64,000 nucleotides of DNA from Comamonas fluminis (GTDB lineage: Bacteria; Pseudomonadota; Gammaproteobacteria; Burkholderiales; Burkholderiaceae_C): contig NZ_CP066783.1 in assembly GCF_019186805.1 (NCBI RefSeq), forward strand, positions 310,001-374,000, written 5' to 3'. The notes below the pieces were generated by a model. It was given only the letters and a program-made list of their open reading frames with translations. It searched no databases and was not told where the DNA came from. Shown in pieces: positions 39,448 through 47,518 of this stretch (its first letter is position 1; each line of letters starts with the position of its first letter). A program made the position numbers and the translations under genes.

Positions 39448-40383
39448 ATGAGCGGCGACACATCGGCATTCGGTTTCGGAAAGTTCATTCCGGGTTTTGA
39501 ATTTCTGCAGGGGCTGGCGCAAGGCGCTGGCACTGCGGCAAACCCTCTGGGCCGTGTGCCCCAGTGGGTGGCTCCCACGGTCAGCGTGGAAGAGGTGGAC
39601 AAGCGCATTGCCGAGCTGAAGGCCGTGCAGTTCTGGCTGGAGCAAAACGGCCGCGCACTGGCCGCCACCATTCAGGCGCTGGAAGTGCAGCGCATGACAC
39701 TGTCCACCCTGCAGGGCATGAACGTCAGCATGAGCGAGCTGGCCAAGAATTTCGCATTTCCCGGCGCGGGATCTGCAACGGCGGCCACAGCGGCCTCGGC
39801 TTTTTCGGGGGCGGCTCAAGCCAGTCCATCCGGCCATGCAGGCTGGCCCATGGGTGCTGATGCGGGCTGGCCTGCATCCGCCCCTGAGAGTGCTGCTGCG
39901 CCTGCGGAACCTGCCGCAGCGCCAGAGCCTCAGGCCAAGGAATCTGCCGAGCCTGAAACCACGGCTTCCGCCGCTGCGGATGCAGCTGCCAGCGCCCAGC
40001 AGCAGACGCAGGCCGCATTGGGCCAGGCCATGCAATGGTGGGGTGCACTGACCCAGCAGTTCCAGCAGATTGCCGCCAAAGCCATGGCAGAACCCGTGCC
40101 TGCTGAAACCATGGCTGCCGCCCAGCGTGCGACCGAAACTGCCAGCAGTTTTGCCAAATCCGCCATGGACAAGGTCATGGCACAGGCCAGTGCCTTCAAG
40201 CCTGCGGGCGGCGCAGAGCCTGCAGCCCCCAAAACAGCCAAGACCAAAGCCGCACCGGCTGCTGATGCGCCCAAGCCCGCCGCTAAAAAGGCGGCGGCCA
40301 GAAAGCCTGCCGCCAAGGCTGCGAGCAAATCTGCATCAGCACCCGCAGCCCGCAAGCGCACTGCAGCGGCGCGAAAGAGCTAA
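39448..40383 (+). CDS. PhaM-like polyhydroxyalkanoate granule/nucleoid-linking protein
   Basis: A 311 aa protein starting MSGDTSAFGFGKFIPGFEF with GGAGAG upstream; the longer open frame has no better start. The N-terminal part, with the helical segment VEEVDKRIAELKAVQFWLEQ and ALEVQRMTLSTLQGMNV, closely resembles PhaM of Ralstonia, which activates PHB synthase and tethers granules to the nucleoid. The middle is Ala/Pro-rich. The C-terminal 60 residues are Lys/Ala/Pro repeats (KPAAKKAAARKPAAK) like those of histone H1, suited to DNA binding. This suggests the organism makes polyhydroxyalkanoate. Assigned by resemblance; a general phasin-like or DNA-binding protein is the alternative. Confidence 0.75.
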   Translation: MSGDTSAFGFGKFIPGFEFLQGLAQGAGTAANPLGRVPQWVAPTVSVEEVDKRIAELKAVQFWLEQNGRALAATIQALEVQRMTLSTLQGMNVSMSELAKNFAFPGAGSATAATAASAFSGAAQASPSGHAGWPMGADAGWPASAPESAAAPAEPAAAPEPQAKESAEPETTASAAADAAASAQQQTQAALGQAMQWWGALTQQFQQIAAKAMAEPVPAETMAAAQRATETASSFAKSAMDKVMAQASAFKPAGGAEPAAPKTAKTKAAPAADAPKPAAKKAAARKPAAKAASKSASAPAARKRTAAARKS

Positions 40384-40449
40384 GGAAAGAGCTAAGGAAT
40401 CAGGCCGTGGGCGCAGGCAGCGCCCGTACCGATCAGGGCAGGAGAGCGT

Positions 40450-41715
40450 ATGTCGTTGTTTCCCGTCGGACATGCCAGCCACGAGGACTGGCACCATGCG
40501 GTAGAGCAGGTCGTGCTGCAGCTGCGCGGGCAGATGCTGCGCCAGCCGCAGCTCCAGCATCGGCTGGGAATGGTGTATTTGTCGCAAAGCCTGGCGCGCC
40601 ATGCGCAGGAGCTGCTGGCGCTGCTGGCCCGCTCGCTGCCACAGGTAACAGACTGGGTAGGCAGCTCCGGCCACACCGTGCTGGCCATGGAGCATGAGTA
40701 TTCCGAGTCCTATGCGCTGTCCGTAATGCTGCTGGATATTCCTGCGGCGCACTACCGCGTCTATTCCGGCGTGGCGCCGCTGGCGTTCAGTGGTGCAGAA
40801 GCGGGGTTTGATGCGCATTCGGCGCTGGTGCACTCCAGCATCGACCAGCCCGATCTGGCCGAGCTGCTGCTGGAGCTGTCAGAGCGCACCAGTTCGGGCA
40901 ATCTGTTTGGAGCCCTTAGCGATGAGCAGGGCGCGCAGATTGCCTGCCGTGCCGAAGACATGCCACAGCTGCGCAGTGGCGCGGCAGTGGGCGTCTTTCA
41001 CGCAGGCTTTTCGGGTGTGGCTTTTGATAGTGATGTGGCCTGTATTTCACGGCTGGCGCAAGGCTGCTCGCCACTGGGTGTGGGCATGGAAATCACCGAG
41101 GCCAAAGGCGCCGTGCTGCTGGAGGTAGAGGGCGAACCGGCCCTGCCGCGGCTGCTGCAAATGCTGGATGTGCAATCTAGCGCCAGCGACGGTGGCGGCT
41201 GGCAGGCCGCGATATCGCAGCTGCGCAAGACGCAGGCCGCCATTGCGCCGCTGGGCCGGGGCCTTGAGCGCGGCATGCTGACCGATGAAGCGCAGGTGCT
41301 GCACATCGTGGGCCTGGACCCCGTGCGGCAAGGGGTGGCACTTTCGTCACCTGTTGAGACAGAACACACGGTGATCTTCTGCCAGCGCGATACCAGCGAA
41401 GCACGCCATGAACTCATGCAAATGGGCGCTGCGCTGAAAGACGCGCTGCAGCCAGACTTTGCTGATGTGAGAGACGACGACGGCATGCCGCCCGAGGCCT
41501 CCGAAACCGCAGTCACCCAGCATATTCGCGGCGCCATTTATGTCAGCAGCAAAGGCCGGGGCAGTGAGTTGTTTGGCAGTGCCGATGCCGAACTCAAACT
41601 GTTGCGCCACGCACTAGGCCCCGTGCCGCTGATAGGCATTGTTGCCGATGCCCAGCTGATGGATGCGCGCGTGCATCAACTGGCTGGAGTGCTGACCGTG
41701 TTTACCGGAAAGTGA
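40450..41715 (+). CDS. FIST domain sensory protein
   Basis: A cytoplasmic protein of 421 aa with the FIST N and FIST C domains, a module thought to bind small ligands such as amino acids and usually linked to signal transduction. Typical segments are MVYLSQSLARHAQELLALL, VGSSGHTVLAMEHE, SPLGVGMEITEAKGAVLLEV (start of the second part) and, near the end, YVSSKGRGSELFG and GIVADAQLMDARVHQLAGVL. It stands alone without a fused kinase or GGDEF domain. It starts 66 bases after the PhaM-like gene on the same strand. Its 3' flank is a long copy of the short palindromic repeat. Confidence 0.85.
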   Translation: MSLFPVGHASHEDWHHAVEQVVLQLRGQMLRQPQLQHRLGMVYLSQSLARHAQELLALLARSLPQVTDWVGSSGHTVLAMEHEYSESYALSVMLLDIPAAHYRVYSGVAPLAFSGAEAGFDAHSALVHSSIDQPDLAELLLELSERTSSGNLFGALSDEQGAQIACRAEDMPQLRSGAAVGVFHAGFSGVAFDSDVACISRLAQGCSPLGVGMEITEAKGAVLLEVEGEPALPRLLQMLDVQSSASDGGGWQAAISQLRKTQAAIAPLGRGLERGMLTDEAQVLHIVGLDPVRQGVALSSPVETEHTVIFCQRDTSEARHELMQMGAALKDALQPDFADVRDDDGMPPEASETAVTQHIRGAIYVSSKGRGSELFGSADAELKLLRHALGPVPLIGIVADAQLMDARVHQLAGVLTVFTGK

Positions 41716-41719
41716 CGCA

Positions 41720-41820
41720 AATTTGATAGCTGCTAGCGCATGTATTCAAAGGGATTTATGGGTAAAAACTACAAGACCATTAAATGACAAGCGCAGCCAG
41801 CTATCAAAAAGAAAGCGCCA
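41720..41820. repeat. Long form of the short palindromic repeat
   Basis: TTTGATAGCTGCTAGCGC (41722-41739) and GCGCAGCCAGCTATCAAA (41801-41818) are inverted and match at 15 of 18 positions, with 61 bases between. It follows the FIST gene and may work as a terminator or RNA-stabilising fold. The two genes here converge. Confidence 0.6.
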
Positions 41821-41853
41821 GCTAAAAAACTGGCGCAATCCAACAAAGAGACA

Positions 41854-41938
41854 GCAAGCAAGGGCCGTCCCGCAGCGAGGCTGTCGTCCCCCTCCGCGAA
41901 GCAGAGAGGGGGAAGGCGCAAAGCGCCTCAGGGGGTGT
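41854..41938 (-). repeat. 3'-end GC-rich repeat, copy 1 (overlaps CMD gene stop)
   Basis: Read on the minus strand it runs CACCCCCTGAGGCGC, TTTGCGCC, CCCCCTCTC to GAGGGGGACGACAGCC and ends CCCTTGCTTGC. The TGA in CCCCCTGAGG is the stop codon of the CMD-domain gene. It contains a GGCGC/GCGCC hairpin and a CCCCCTC/GAGGGGG hairpin. Confidence 0.75.
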
Positions 41939-43094
41939 AAATCTCAATCCCCAGGTTCAGCATCAAGCGATTAGCCCACCCAAACAACGCTGCCGAGTGC
42001 AGCATGTCCAGAATTTCCAGATCGCTCAGACCCGCATCGCGCAGCGGCTGCAGGTGTTGCTTGCCAAAACTGCCGGGCGCACGGGTCAGCACCAGCGATG
42101 CCTGAATGATGGCGCGTTCGCGGGCATTGGTGCCGGCGGTGTCGGGGTCGTCAAACATCTGGGCCATCACATCGTTGCGCTTGGCCAGTTGCTCAAAACG
42201 CTGGGCGTGCACCGAGGCGCAGTACACGCAGCCGTTGGAGCGCGACACCGCCGTGGCAGCAACCTCGCGCTCGGCACGCGACAGGCCGCCCGGTGCGTAC
42301 ATGATGGCGTTGAAGGCCTGAGATCGCTCCAACAGTACCTGGGGCTGGCGGGCCAGCACCAGGTAAAAGTCCATGGTCTTGGCCTTGGGGTGGCTGACTT
42401 CCAGCACATGCTGCTGCTCGGGCGTGGCGGTCTCGGGGTTGAGCACTTCCAGCCAGGCCTTCCAGCCGAGGGTTTCGCTGGTAAAGCCATTGCGGCGTAG
42501 CGGCTCACCGGGAGCGGGCAGATTGGCCGGGTGCACAAAGGGCGCGGCCGCTACAGGCTCCGCCGCCGGTGCTTCGGCCACGCCACCCAGGTCGTTCATG
42601 GCCTGCACGCCGACCAGCAGACGGGCCTGATAGGCCACAAAGCCAATCAACTGGGCCAGCAAAACCGTGTCGTTCAGCGACAGACCAGCCGCGGGAATGG
42701 CCAGCAGCGCAGCCTGATCGCTTTCGGCGGGGTTCAGTGCCAGTGTGCGCACAAAGTGCAGCATGGCATCCATGCGCGCATTGCCGGTCTGTGCGCCGGG
42801 CTGGTTGAGGAGGGTGCGCAGCTCAGGTGTGAGGGCGGCGGTATCCAGCGCCAGCGCACGGGCACGGTACACGGCCTGCAGCACGTTCACACCGCTGACA
42901 CGGGCCTGTTCGCTGGCCAGCACCAGGCGCTCGGCCTGGGTCAGATCGGTTGCGAGTGTGTCGCCCAGCAGCAGGTCTTCGCAGGCCTGCGTTGCCACGG
43001 CTACTTTTTCGCGCTCGTGGCGGGTGGTGAAGGTGGGGTTACCTTGATCAAGGCCAGCCAGGCGGTCAATGGTGTCTGCGATGGTGTCGGTCAT
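41928..43094 (-). CDS. Double CMD/AhpD-domain protein (peroxidase-related)
   Basis: A 388 aa protein starting MTDTIADTIDRLAGLD at 43094. It carries two carboxymuconolactone-decarboxylase/AhpD-type units: a divergent N-terminal one (about residues 20-180) and a C-terminal one (about 220-388), joined by an Ala/Pro-rich linker. The second has the redox motif SNGCVYCASVHAQRF, a CxxC with the downstream His typical of alkylhydroperoxidases, and ALFGWANRLMLNLGIEIYTP at the end. The first lacks CxxC. The family is known as fused CMD (Avi_7169/Avi_7170-like) proteins. It lies 11 bases downstream of the flavin monooxygenase gene, so they work together, perhaps in detoxifying peroxidic products. Its stop codon lies within a dispersed repeat. 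Confidence 0.85.
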   Translation of the reverse strand: MTDTIADTIDRLAGLDQGNPTFTTRHEREKVAVATQACEDLLLGDTLATDLTQAERLVLASEQARVSGVNVLQAVYRARALALDTAALTPELRTLLNQPGAQTGNARMDAMLHFVRTLALNPAESDQAALLAIPAAGLSLNDTVLLAQLIGFVAYQARLLVGVQAMNDLGGVAEAPAAEPVAAAPFVHPANLPAPGEPLRRNGFTSETLGWKAWLEVLNPETATPEQQHVLEVSHPKAKTMDFYLVLARQPQVLLERSQAFNAIMYAPGGLSRAEREVAATAVSRSNGCVYCASVHAQRFEQLAKRNDVMAQMFDDPDTAGTNARERAIIQASLVLTRAPGSFGKQHLQPLRDAGLSDLEILDMLHSAALFGWANRLMLNLGIEIYTP

Positions 43095-43105
43095 GTGCGG
43101 TCTCT

Positions 43106-44590
43106 TTATTGTTGGAGTTGTTGAATGCGCGAGGCGCTGTCGGCGGCGGTCCATTCGCTGCCGTCCAGCTCCGGCTCGGCATAGGCTTGCAGTTTGGCAA
43201 AGTGCTGCTCGATATCGTCGCGATAGAACAGCGAAGCGATGCCCTGAGCCAGCTTGCGTGCACCATCGCTGATGGCGGGAATATCGCCCGACACCGTGCC
43301 GTGCGAGAGTGCTGCGGGGTAGCAGAAGCAGTGGATATGGTCCAGGCCGGGCAATTCGCCGGGCACTTTTTCCTGAAACTCAAACAGCGGGCCCAGGTCG
43401 GGCGAGGCGCTCAGTTCTGCATCTTCGTCACCGGCCTCGGGCGTGAAGCGGTTGTTCCACAGCTTCACATGCGGGGCGATGTCGGCAAACTCGGGGCGCA
43501 GGCTCCAGTCAATGGCAAAGCCGGTGGAGATGATGAGAAAGTCCAGCACAAACACACCGGCCGTGGTCTGCACATGCAGCTTGTCGCCCACGACGGTGGC
43601 GCTTTGCACGGCGCAGCCCAGGTTGAAAAAAGCATTGTCATGGCGCGAAACGCGCAGCGTGCTGCCGTGGGGTGGAGGCACTTGCTGGGCGTTGATGTAG
43701 TGGCGAATGCGCCATTTCCATTCGTCGGGCAGCAAGTACTGGCCGTGGGTCAGGCCGGGCACGCCAGAGCCCTTGGATTTGTTGATCTGTGGCAGCTGTT
43801 TGCGGCGAATCAGCAGGTCCACACTGGCCGCACCGCTCTCCAGCGCGGTGGCGGCGCTGTCCATGGCCGACGCACCAGCGCCCACCACCCCCAGATGCTT
43901 GCCTGCCAGCGTGGCGTAGTCCAGCTCGTCCGACGAGTGCGCCCAGAACTTTTTATCCACACCTTGCATAAAGGCGGGAATCGTTGCGCCGCCCAGACCA
44001 TCACGGCCCGTGGCCAGCACCAGGCGGCGGGTTTGCCAGGTGGCGATGACGTTGTTGGCCTTCACATCCACTTCCACCACGCCATCGGCCTGCGGGCGCA
44101 CGGCCACCACTTCATGGCTGTTGCGCACATCAGCGGCAGTGACGCGGCGGTACCAGCGCAGATAGTCCATCCACTGCAAGCGGGGGATTTTGTCCAGCGT
44201 GGTCCAGGTTTCGATACCGAACTGGGCAATAAACCAGGCGCGGAAAGACAGCGAAGGAATGCCCATGGCCGGGCCGGTCAGCTCCTTGGGCGAGCGCAGC
44301 GTTTCCATGCGTGCCGTGGTGGCCCAGGGGCCTTCAAAATCCAGCGGCGACTGGTCCAGCAGCACGGGCTTGATGCCCACTTGCTGCAGCGCCACATTCA
44401 GCGCCAGACCGGCCTGACCCGCGCCAATGACGATCACGTCATGCACAGGCTGACCGTTGCGGGAGGTGGGCGTAATCCAGGCCTTGGCAGGCCAGCCCAG
44501 CGTGAGCAAATCGTCGCGCAGGCGCTCTTGCAGCGCTGCCAGCCCGGGAGCTGTGGTGGCTGCGGCGGCCGTAGAAGTTGAAATTGACAT
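43106..44590 (-). CDS. FAD-dependent, NAD(P)H-binding monooxygenase-like oxidoreductase
   Basis: A 494 aa flavoprotein related to flavin-containing and Baeyer-Villiger monooxygenases. It starts MSISTSTAAAATTAPG at 44590. The FAD site DVIVIGAGQAGLALNVALQQ is near residues 51-70, and a second Rossmann motif for NAD(P)H, LGVVGAGASAMDSAATAL, is near residues 222-239. The region ATGRDGLGG and LIISTGFAIDW are typical of these enzymes. No full FxGxxxHxxxW fingerprint of Baeyer-Villiger enzymes is seen, although KKFWAHSSDELDY occupies the matching place. The gene heads an operon with the CMD-domain protein. Twelve bases before its start is a terminator-like hairpin. Substrate unknown. Confidence 0.87.
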   Translation of the reverse strand: MSISTSTAAAATTAPGLAALQERLRDDLLTLGWPAKAWITPTSRNGQPVHDVIVIGAGQAGLALNVALQQVGIKPVLLDQSPLDFEGPWATTARMETLRSPKELTGPAMGIPSLSFRAWFIAQFGIETWTTLDKIPRLQWMDYLRWYRRVTAADVRNSHEVVAVRPQADGVVEVDVKANNVIATWQTRRLVLATGRDGLGGATIPAFMQGVDKKFWAHSSDELDYATLAGKHLGVVGAGASAMDSAATALESGAASVDLLIRRKQLPQINKSKGSGVPGLTHGQYLLPDEWKWRIRHYINAQQVPPPHGSTLRVSRHDNAFFNLGCAVQSATVVGDKLHVQTTAGVFVLDFLIISTGFAIDWSLRPEFADIAPHVKLWNNRFTPEAGDEDAELSASPDLGPLFEFQEKVPGELPGLDHIHCFCYPAALSHGTVSGDIPAISDGARKLAQGIASLFYRDDIEQHFAKLQAYAEPELDGSEWTAADSASRIQQLQQ

Positions 44591-44601
44591 AGCTAAAACC
44601 C

Positions 44602-44640
44602 AAAAAACCAAAAGCGCCTGCGGCTTGGCGCAGCAGGCGC
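44602..44640 (-). terminator. Terminator-like hairpin just upstream of the flavin monooxygenase start
   Basis: On the minus strand GCGCCTGC (44640-44633) pairs with GCAGGCGC (44621-44614) around an 11-base loop, followed by TTTTGGTTTTTT. It could end the Bug receptor transcript or attenuate the monooxygenase operon, since only 11 bases separate it from ATG 44590. Confidence 0.6.
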
Positions 44641-44728
44641 ATCCAACGAATACCAAGAACTTAACACCGAAACAAGCTACGCCCGAAACTGGCTCGGCTC
44701 AAAACTGTCGTGGCCCAAGTCAGTGACG

Positions 44729-44822
44729 CCAAGCAAGAGCCGCCTCGCGGCGATGGCGTCGTTCCCCTTCCATAGCGCGAAGCGCGTAGAGAAAGGGGGA
44801 AGGCGCAAAGCGCCTCAGGGGG
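44729..44822 (-). repeat. 3'-end GC-rich repeat, copy 2
   Basis: Read on the minus strand it starts CCCCCTGAGGCGCTTTGCGC directly after the TAA of the Bug receptor gene, then CCCCCTTTCTCTACGCGC, GGAAGGGGAACGACGCC and ends CTCTTGCTTGG. Same orientation relative to the upstream gene as copies 1 and 3. Confidence 0.75.
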
Positions 44823-45833
44823 TTAGTCAATACTAATCCTAGCGTCCTTGACCACCTTCGCCCACTTGATACGGTCGTTGTGCACCGTCTTCTTGAACTG
44901 CTCAGGGGTCTCTTCGCGGATGGTGTTGCCCTGCGAGACAAAGCGCTCGCGCACCTCGGGCTGGTTCAGCACTTCGTTGACGGCGTGGTTGAGCTTCTTG
45001 ACGATCACCGGGTCTGTGCCCTTGGGGGCGAAGATGCCAAACCAGATGGAGCTGTTAAAGCCCTTGGTGCCGGGCAGGCCGCTGGAGGCAATGGTGGGCA
45101 CTTCCTTGACGGCTTCCACGGGCTTGGCGGTGGTCACACCCAGCAGGCGCACCTTGCCCGCCTTGTAGTGGCTCAGCACGGTCTGCACCTGGTTCATGAT
45201 GCAGCAGGTCTCGCCGCGCAGCACCGAGGTAATGGCTTCGGGGCCGCCCTTGTAGGGCACGTGCACCATGTCCAGACCCAGGCGCGAGTTGAACTCGGCA
45301 AACGCCATGTGCGTGCCTGCACCATTGCCGGTGGAGGCGTAGTTGTACTTGCCGGGGTGGGCCTTGACCTCGTCCACGAACTCCTTGAGGTTTTTGACGT
45401 TAATGACGTTGGGGTTGATGGTCAGCACATTGGCCACATCCACCAGCGGTGCCACGGGCACAAAGTCAGTCTCGACGTCAAAAGGCAGCTTTTTGTACAG
45501 GGCGGCGTTGCTGCCGTGGGTGGCGGCGGTGCCGAAGTAAATCGTGTAGCCATCGGGCTTGGCGCGGGCCACGAACTCGCTGCCGATATTGCCGGCAGCG
45601 CCGGTCTTGTAGTCAATGATGATGGGCTGGCCCAGGATCTTGCCCAGCGGCTCCTGCGCCACGCGGCCAATCACGTCCACGCCCGAGCCTGCGTTGAAGC
45701 CCATGATCATGGTGATGGGCTGGTGCGGATAGCTGGCCGCGCCAGAGTCGGCGGCATGGCTGGCAACGGGCAGGAAAGCAGCAGCTGCCGCTGTGGCAGC
45801 AAGACCGGAAAGAAAACGGGGCAGCAAACGCAT
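44823..45833 (-). CDS. Bug/TctC-family tripartite tricarboxylate transport substrate-binding protein
   Basis: A periplasmic solute receptor of 336 aa from the large Bug family of betaproteobacteria. A signal peptide (MRLLPRFLSGLAATAAAAAF, cleavage near SHA-AD) precedes the mature protein. The conserved first motif is YPHQPITMIMGFNAGSGVDV, then GKILGQPIIIDYKTGAAGNI, PDGYTIYFGTAATHG and HVPYKGGPEAITSVLRGE. Two cysteines lie in ETCCIMNQ. The transport partners TctA/TctB are not nearby, as is common for these orphan receptors. It is followed by the 3'-end repeat. The ligand, often a carboxylic acid, cannot be read from sequence. Confidence 0.94.
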   Translation of the reverse strand: MRLLPRFLSGLAATAAAAAFLPVASHAADSGAASYPHQPITMIMGFNAGSGVDVIGRVAQEPLGKILGQPIIIDYKTGAAGNIGSEFVARAKPDGYTIYFGTAATHGSNAALYKKLPFDVETDFVPVAPLVDVANVLTINPNVINVKNLKEFVDEVKAHPGKYNYASTGNGAGTHMAFAEFNSRLGLDMVHVPYKGGPEAITSVLRGETCCIMNQVQTVLSHYKAGKVRLLGVTTAKPVEAVKEVPTIASSGLPGTKGFNSSIWFGIFAPKGTDPVIVKKLNHAVNEVLNQPEVRERFVSQGNTIREETPEQFKKTVHNDRIKWAKVVKDARISID

Positions 45834-45905
45834 GGTGGGACTTGTCCAGATGAACCTTGAATGTTGGCAATTGTGTCCGTAATTTCATACCTTGCTTCTA
45901 TATGC

Positions 45906-45918
45906 TTATGCAGCATAA
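45906..45918. promoter_or_regulatory. Palindrome upstream of the Bug receptor gene
   Basis: TTATGC, A, GCATAA is a perfect odd-centred palindrome 73 bases upstream of the Bug gene start, in an AT-rich stretch. It may be an operator site. No other signal is evident in 45834-46064. Confidence 0.3.
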
Positions 45919-46064
45919 AGACTGTAGGGTTAAGAACTGGTTTCCCGGCAGACCTCTGAAAACTGGAATGAAAAACAGCCTGCACTCATGACAAGTGCAG
46001 GCCGAAATCCGCTGGAAAGTGATGACTCGGAGGGACCAGCGGAGGGAGCGATCAACGCTGTGAA

Positions 46065-46469
46065 TTAACGGCGGTGCGGGTTGTTGGGGTTGCGGTCATG
46101 GCGGTTGGGCACTCCATCGCCATCACGATCCCAGCGGCTGGCGCGGTAGTCCCAGCGGTTGCCATGCTGGCTCCAGACGGGCTGGCGGTACACATAGCCG
46201 GGGCGGCTTTGCACCCAGTGGCCTGCTCGCCACACATGGCGGTGGCCGCGTGGCTCCCAGTAGCCCGGTGCCCAGAAATAGCCACGGCGGGGGGCGGGCA
46301 CAGCTTCATAGCGGGCGGGAGGAGGGGCGCCGAACTGCACATTCACATAAGCGCCCTGGCTGGCGCTGGGGCCGTGGTTGCCATAGGCGTGGGCTGGTGC
46401 GGCAAAACCGATCAATGCCAGTGCGCTGGCAGCCAGAGCAGATTGAACAGTGGAGCGGATTGTCAGCAT
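46065..46469 (-). CDS. YXWGXW-repeat exported protein
   Basis: A small exported basic protein of 134 aa. The signal peptide is ALAASALALIGFAAPAHA, with cleavage near residue 28. The mature part has the aromatic/glycine repeats of the YXWGXW family: RRGYFWAPGYWEPRGHRH, VWRAGHWVQSRPGYVYRQP and NRWDYRASRWDRDGDGVPN. It ends in an Asp/Asn/Arg-rich tail (DRDGDGVPNRHDRNPNNP) that resembles a calcium-binding thrombospondin type-3-like loop. The function of the family is not known; an envelope or secreted role is likely. GGAGG lies before ATG 46469. The next gene upstream on this strand ends 205 bases away. Confidence 0.85.
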   Translation of the reverse strand: MLTIRSTVQSALAASALALIGFAAPAHAYGNHGPSASQGAYVNVQFGAPPPARYEAVPAPRRGYFWAPGYWEPRGHRHVWRAGHWVQSRPGYVYRQPVWSQHGNRWDYRASRWDRDGDGVPNRHDRNPNNPHRR

Positions 46470-46674
46470 GAGAGCCTCCTTGACTTGAGTGAGTGGGCTG
46501 CCTGTGCGTTCTCAGGCATCCCTTGGGCTCTATGTTCATGCGCTTGCGTCAAGCAGCCATTGCCGCTGTGCGAAGTCTTGCAATCTTGTGTGTCTGCTTG
46601 GTGAAGTTTGTATGAAATCAGCAGGAGGTCAAGGAATATAGACGGGGTGATGCTATCGATACAGAAGCGTTCGC

Positions 46675-47406
46675 TTAGCGGCGCAAAGACGCAAATGCGG
46701 GCAGCTCCCATTTGCGCATGCCCAGCACCAGGGTGTAGCCCTCCAGCTTGTTCTGGCCCAGGCGCTGGTCCTGCTGGTGCTGCTGAGAGAAGTCCTGGCC
46801 TATGCGCTGAATGCGCTCCACAAAATTGGGTGCCAGATGCGGCGCGATGGAGCCGTGCACCAGCAGCATGGTTTCGTCCTCATCGGAAAACTGGCCGCCA
46901 AAGTAGTCCAGTACGGCGTTTTCGCGGAAGAAATCCATCACCGGACCATTGGGCTGCCAGCGGAAAGTCTTGGCCAGGCGCAGCTTGTAGCGGTTGCCGG
47001 GGCGCAGCTCGATGATGCCGATACGGTCCAGCTGGGCCAGGTAGCCAATGCCCTCGGGCTCGCTGATGCGGTATGTGGCAACAATCTGCTCCAGCGTCCA
47101 CTGGCTGAGCACGCAGATGGCTGTCAGCAGCAGCTTGCGGTCGGCCACCACGGCAATTTCCTGCTCGCGGCTGATTTGCTGCAGCAGAGGGCGGCTGTCG
47201 GCCACGCTGCGCGCCAGATCGGCAAAGTCCAGATGCAGGGCGCGGCAGATCTCGTCGATGCGTGACAGCGGCATATCGCCCTTGGCCAGCATGCGCTTGA
47301 CGCTGGATTCCGCCATGTCGATCGCCTCGGCCAGATCGGCATAGGTCATCTGCGCGGCCTTGAGTTCTTTCTTGATGGCGGTGACGAGGTCTGCGGTCGT
47401 GCTCAT
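46675..47406 (-). CDS. XRE-family transcriptional regulator
   Basis: A DNA-binding regulator of 243 aa starting MSTTADLVTAIKKELKAAQ at 47406; the longer open frame upstream is rejected as it overlaps the divergent promoter region. The N-terminal helix-turn-helix is YADLAEAIDMAESSVKRML followed by ISRIDEIC-like residues (LSRIDEICRALHLDFADLA, about residues 45-63). The C-terminal 170 residues form a mixed domain (LYFGGQFSDEDETMLLVHG region) with no function I recognise; it may sense a ligand. It is divergent from the ceramidase-like gene, with 112 bases between, so it may control that gene and itself. Confidence 0.85.
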   Translation of the reverse strand: MSTTADLVTAIKKELKAAQMTYADLAEAIDMAESSVKRMLAKGDMPLSRIDEICRALHLDFADLARSVADSRPLLQQISREQEIAVVADRKLLLTAICVLSQWTLEQIVATYRISEPEGIGYLAQLDRIGIIELRPGNRYKLRLAKTFRWQPNGPVMDFFRENAVLDYFGGQFSDEDETMLLVHGSIAPHLAPNFVERIQRIGQDFSQQHQQDQRLGQNKLEGYTLVLGMRKWELPAFASLRR

Positions 47407-47518
47407 GGTATCGGTCTGTAGTACTGCCGGTGCAGCGATGTAGTGCAAGTGTAGAAGATCGATGCTGCAGCGGTATTGAATTTCCATACTGCGCGGCAAT
47501 GACACAAGGAGCCGCGCC

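Noticed and set aside
43109-44581. 490 aa plus-strand open frame opposite the flavin monooxygenase
   Set aside because: The minus strand encodes two clear Rossmann motifs; this is its shadow.
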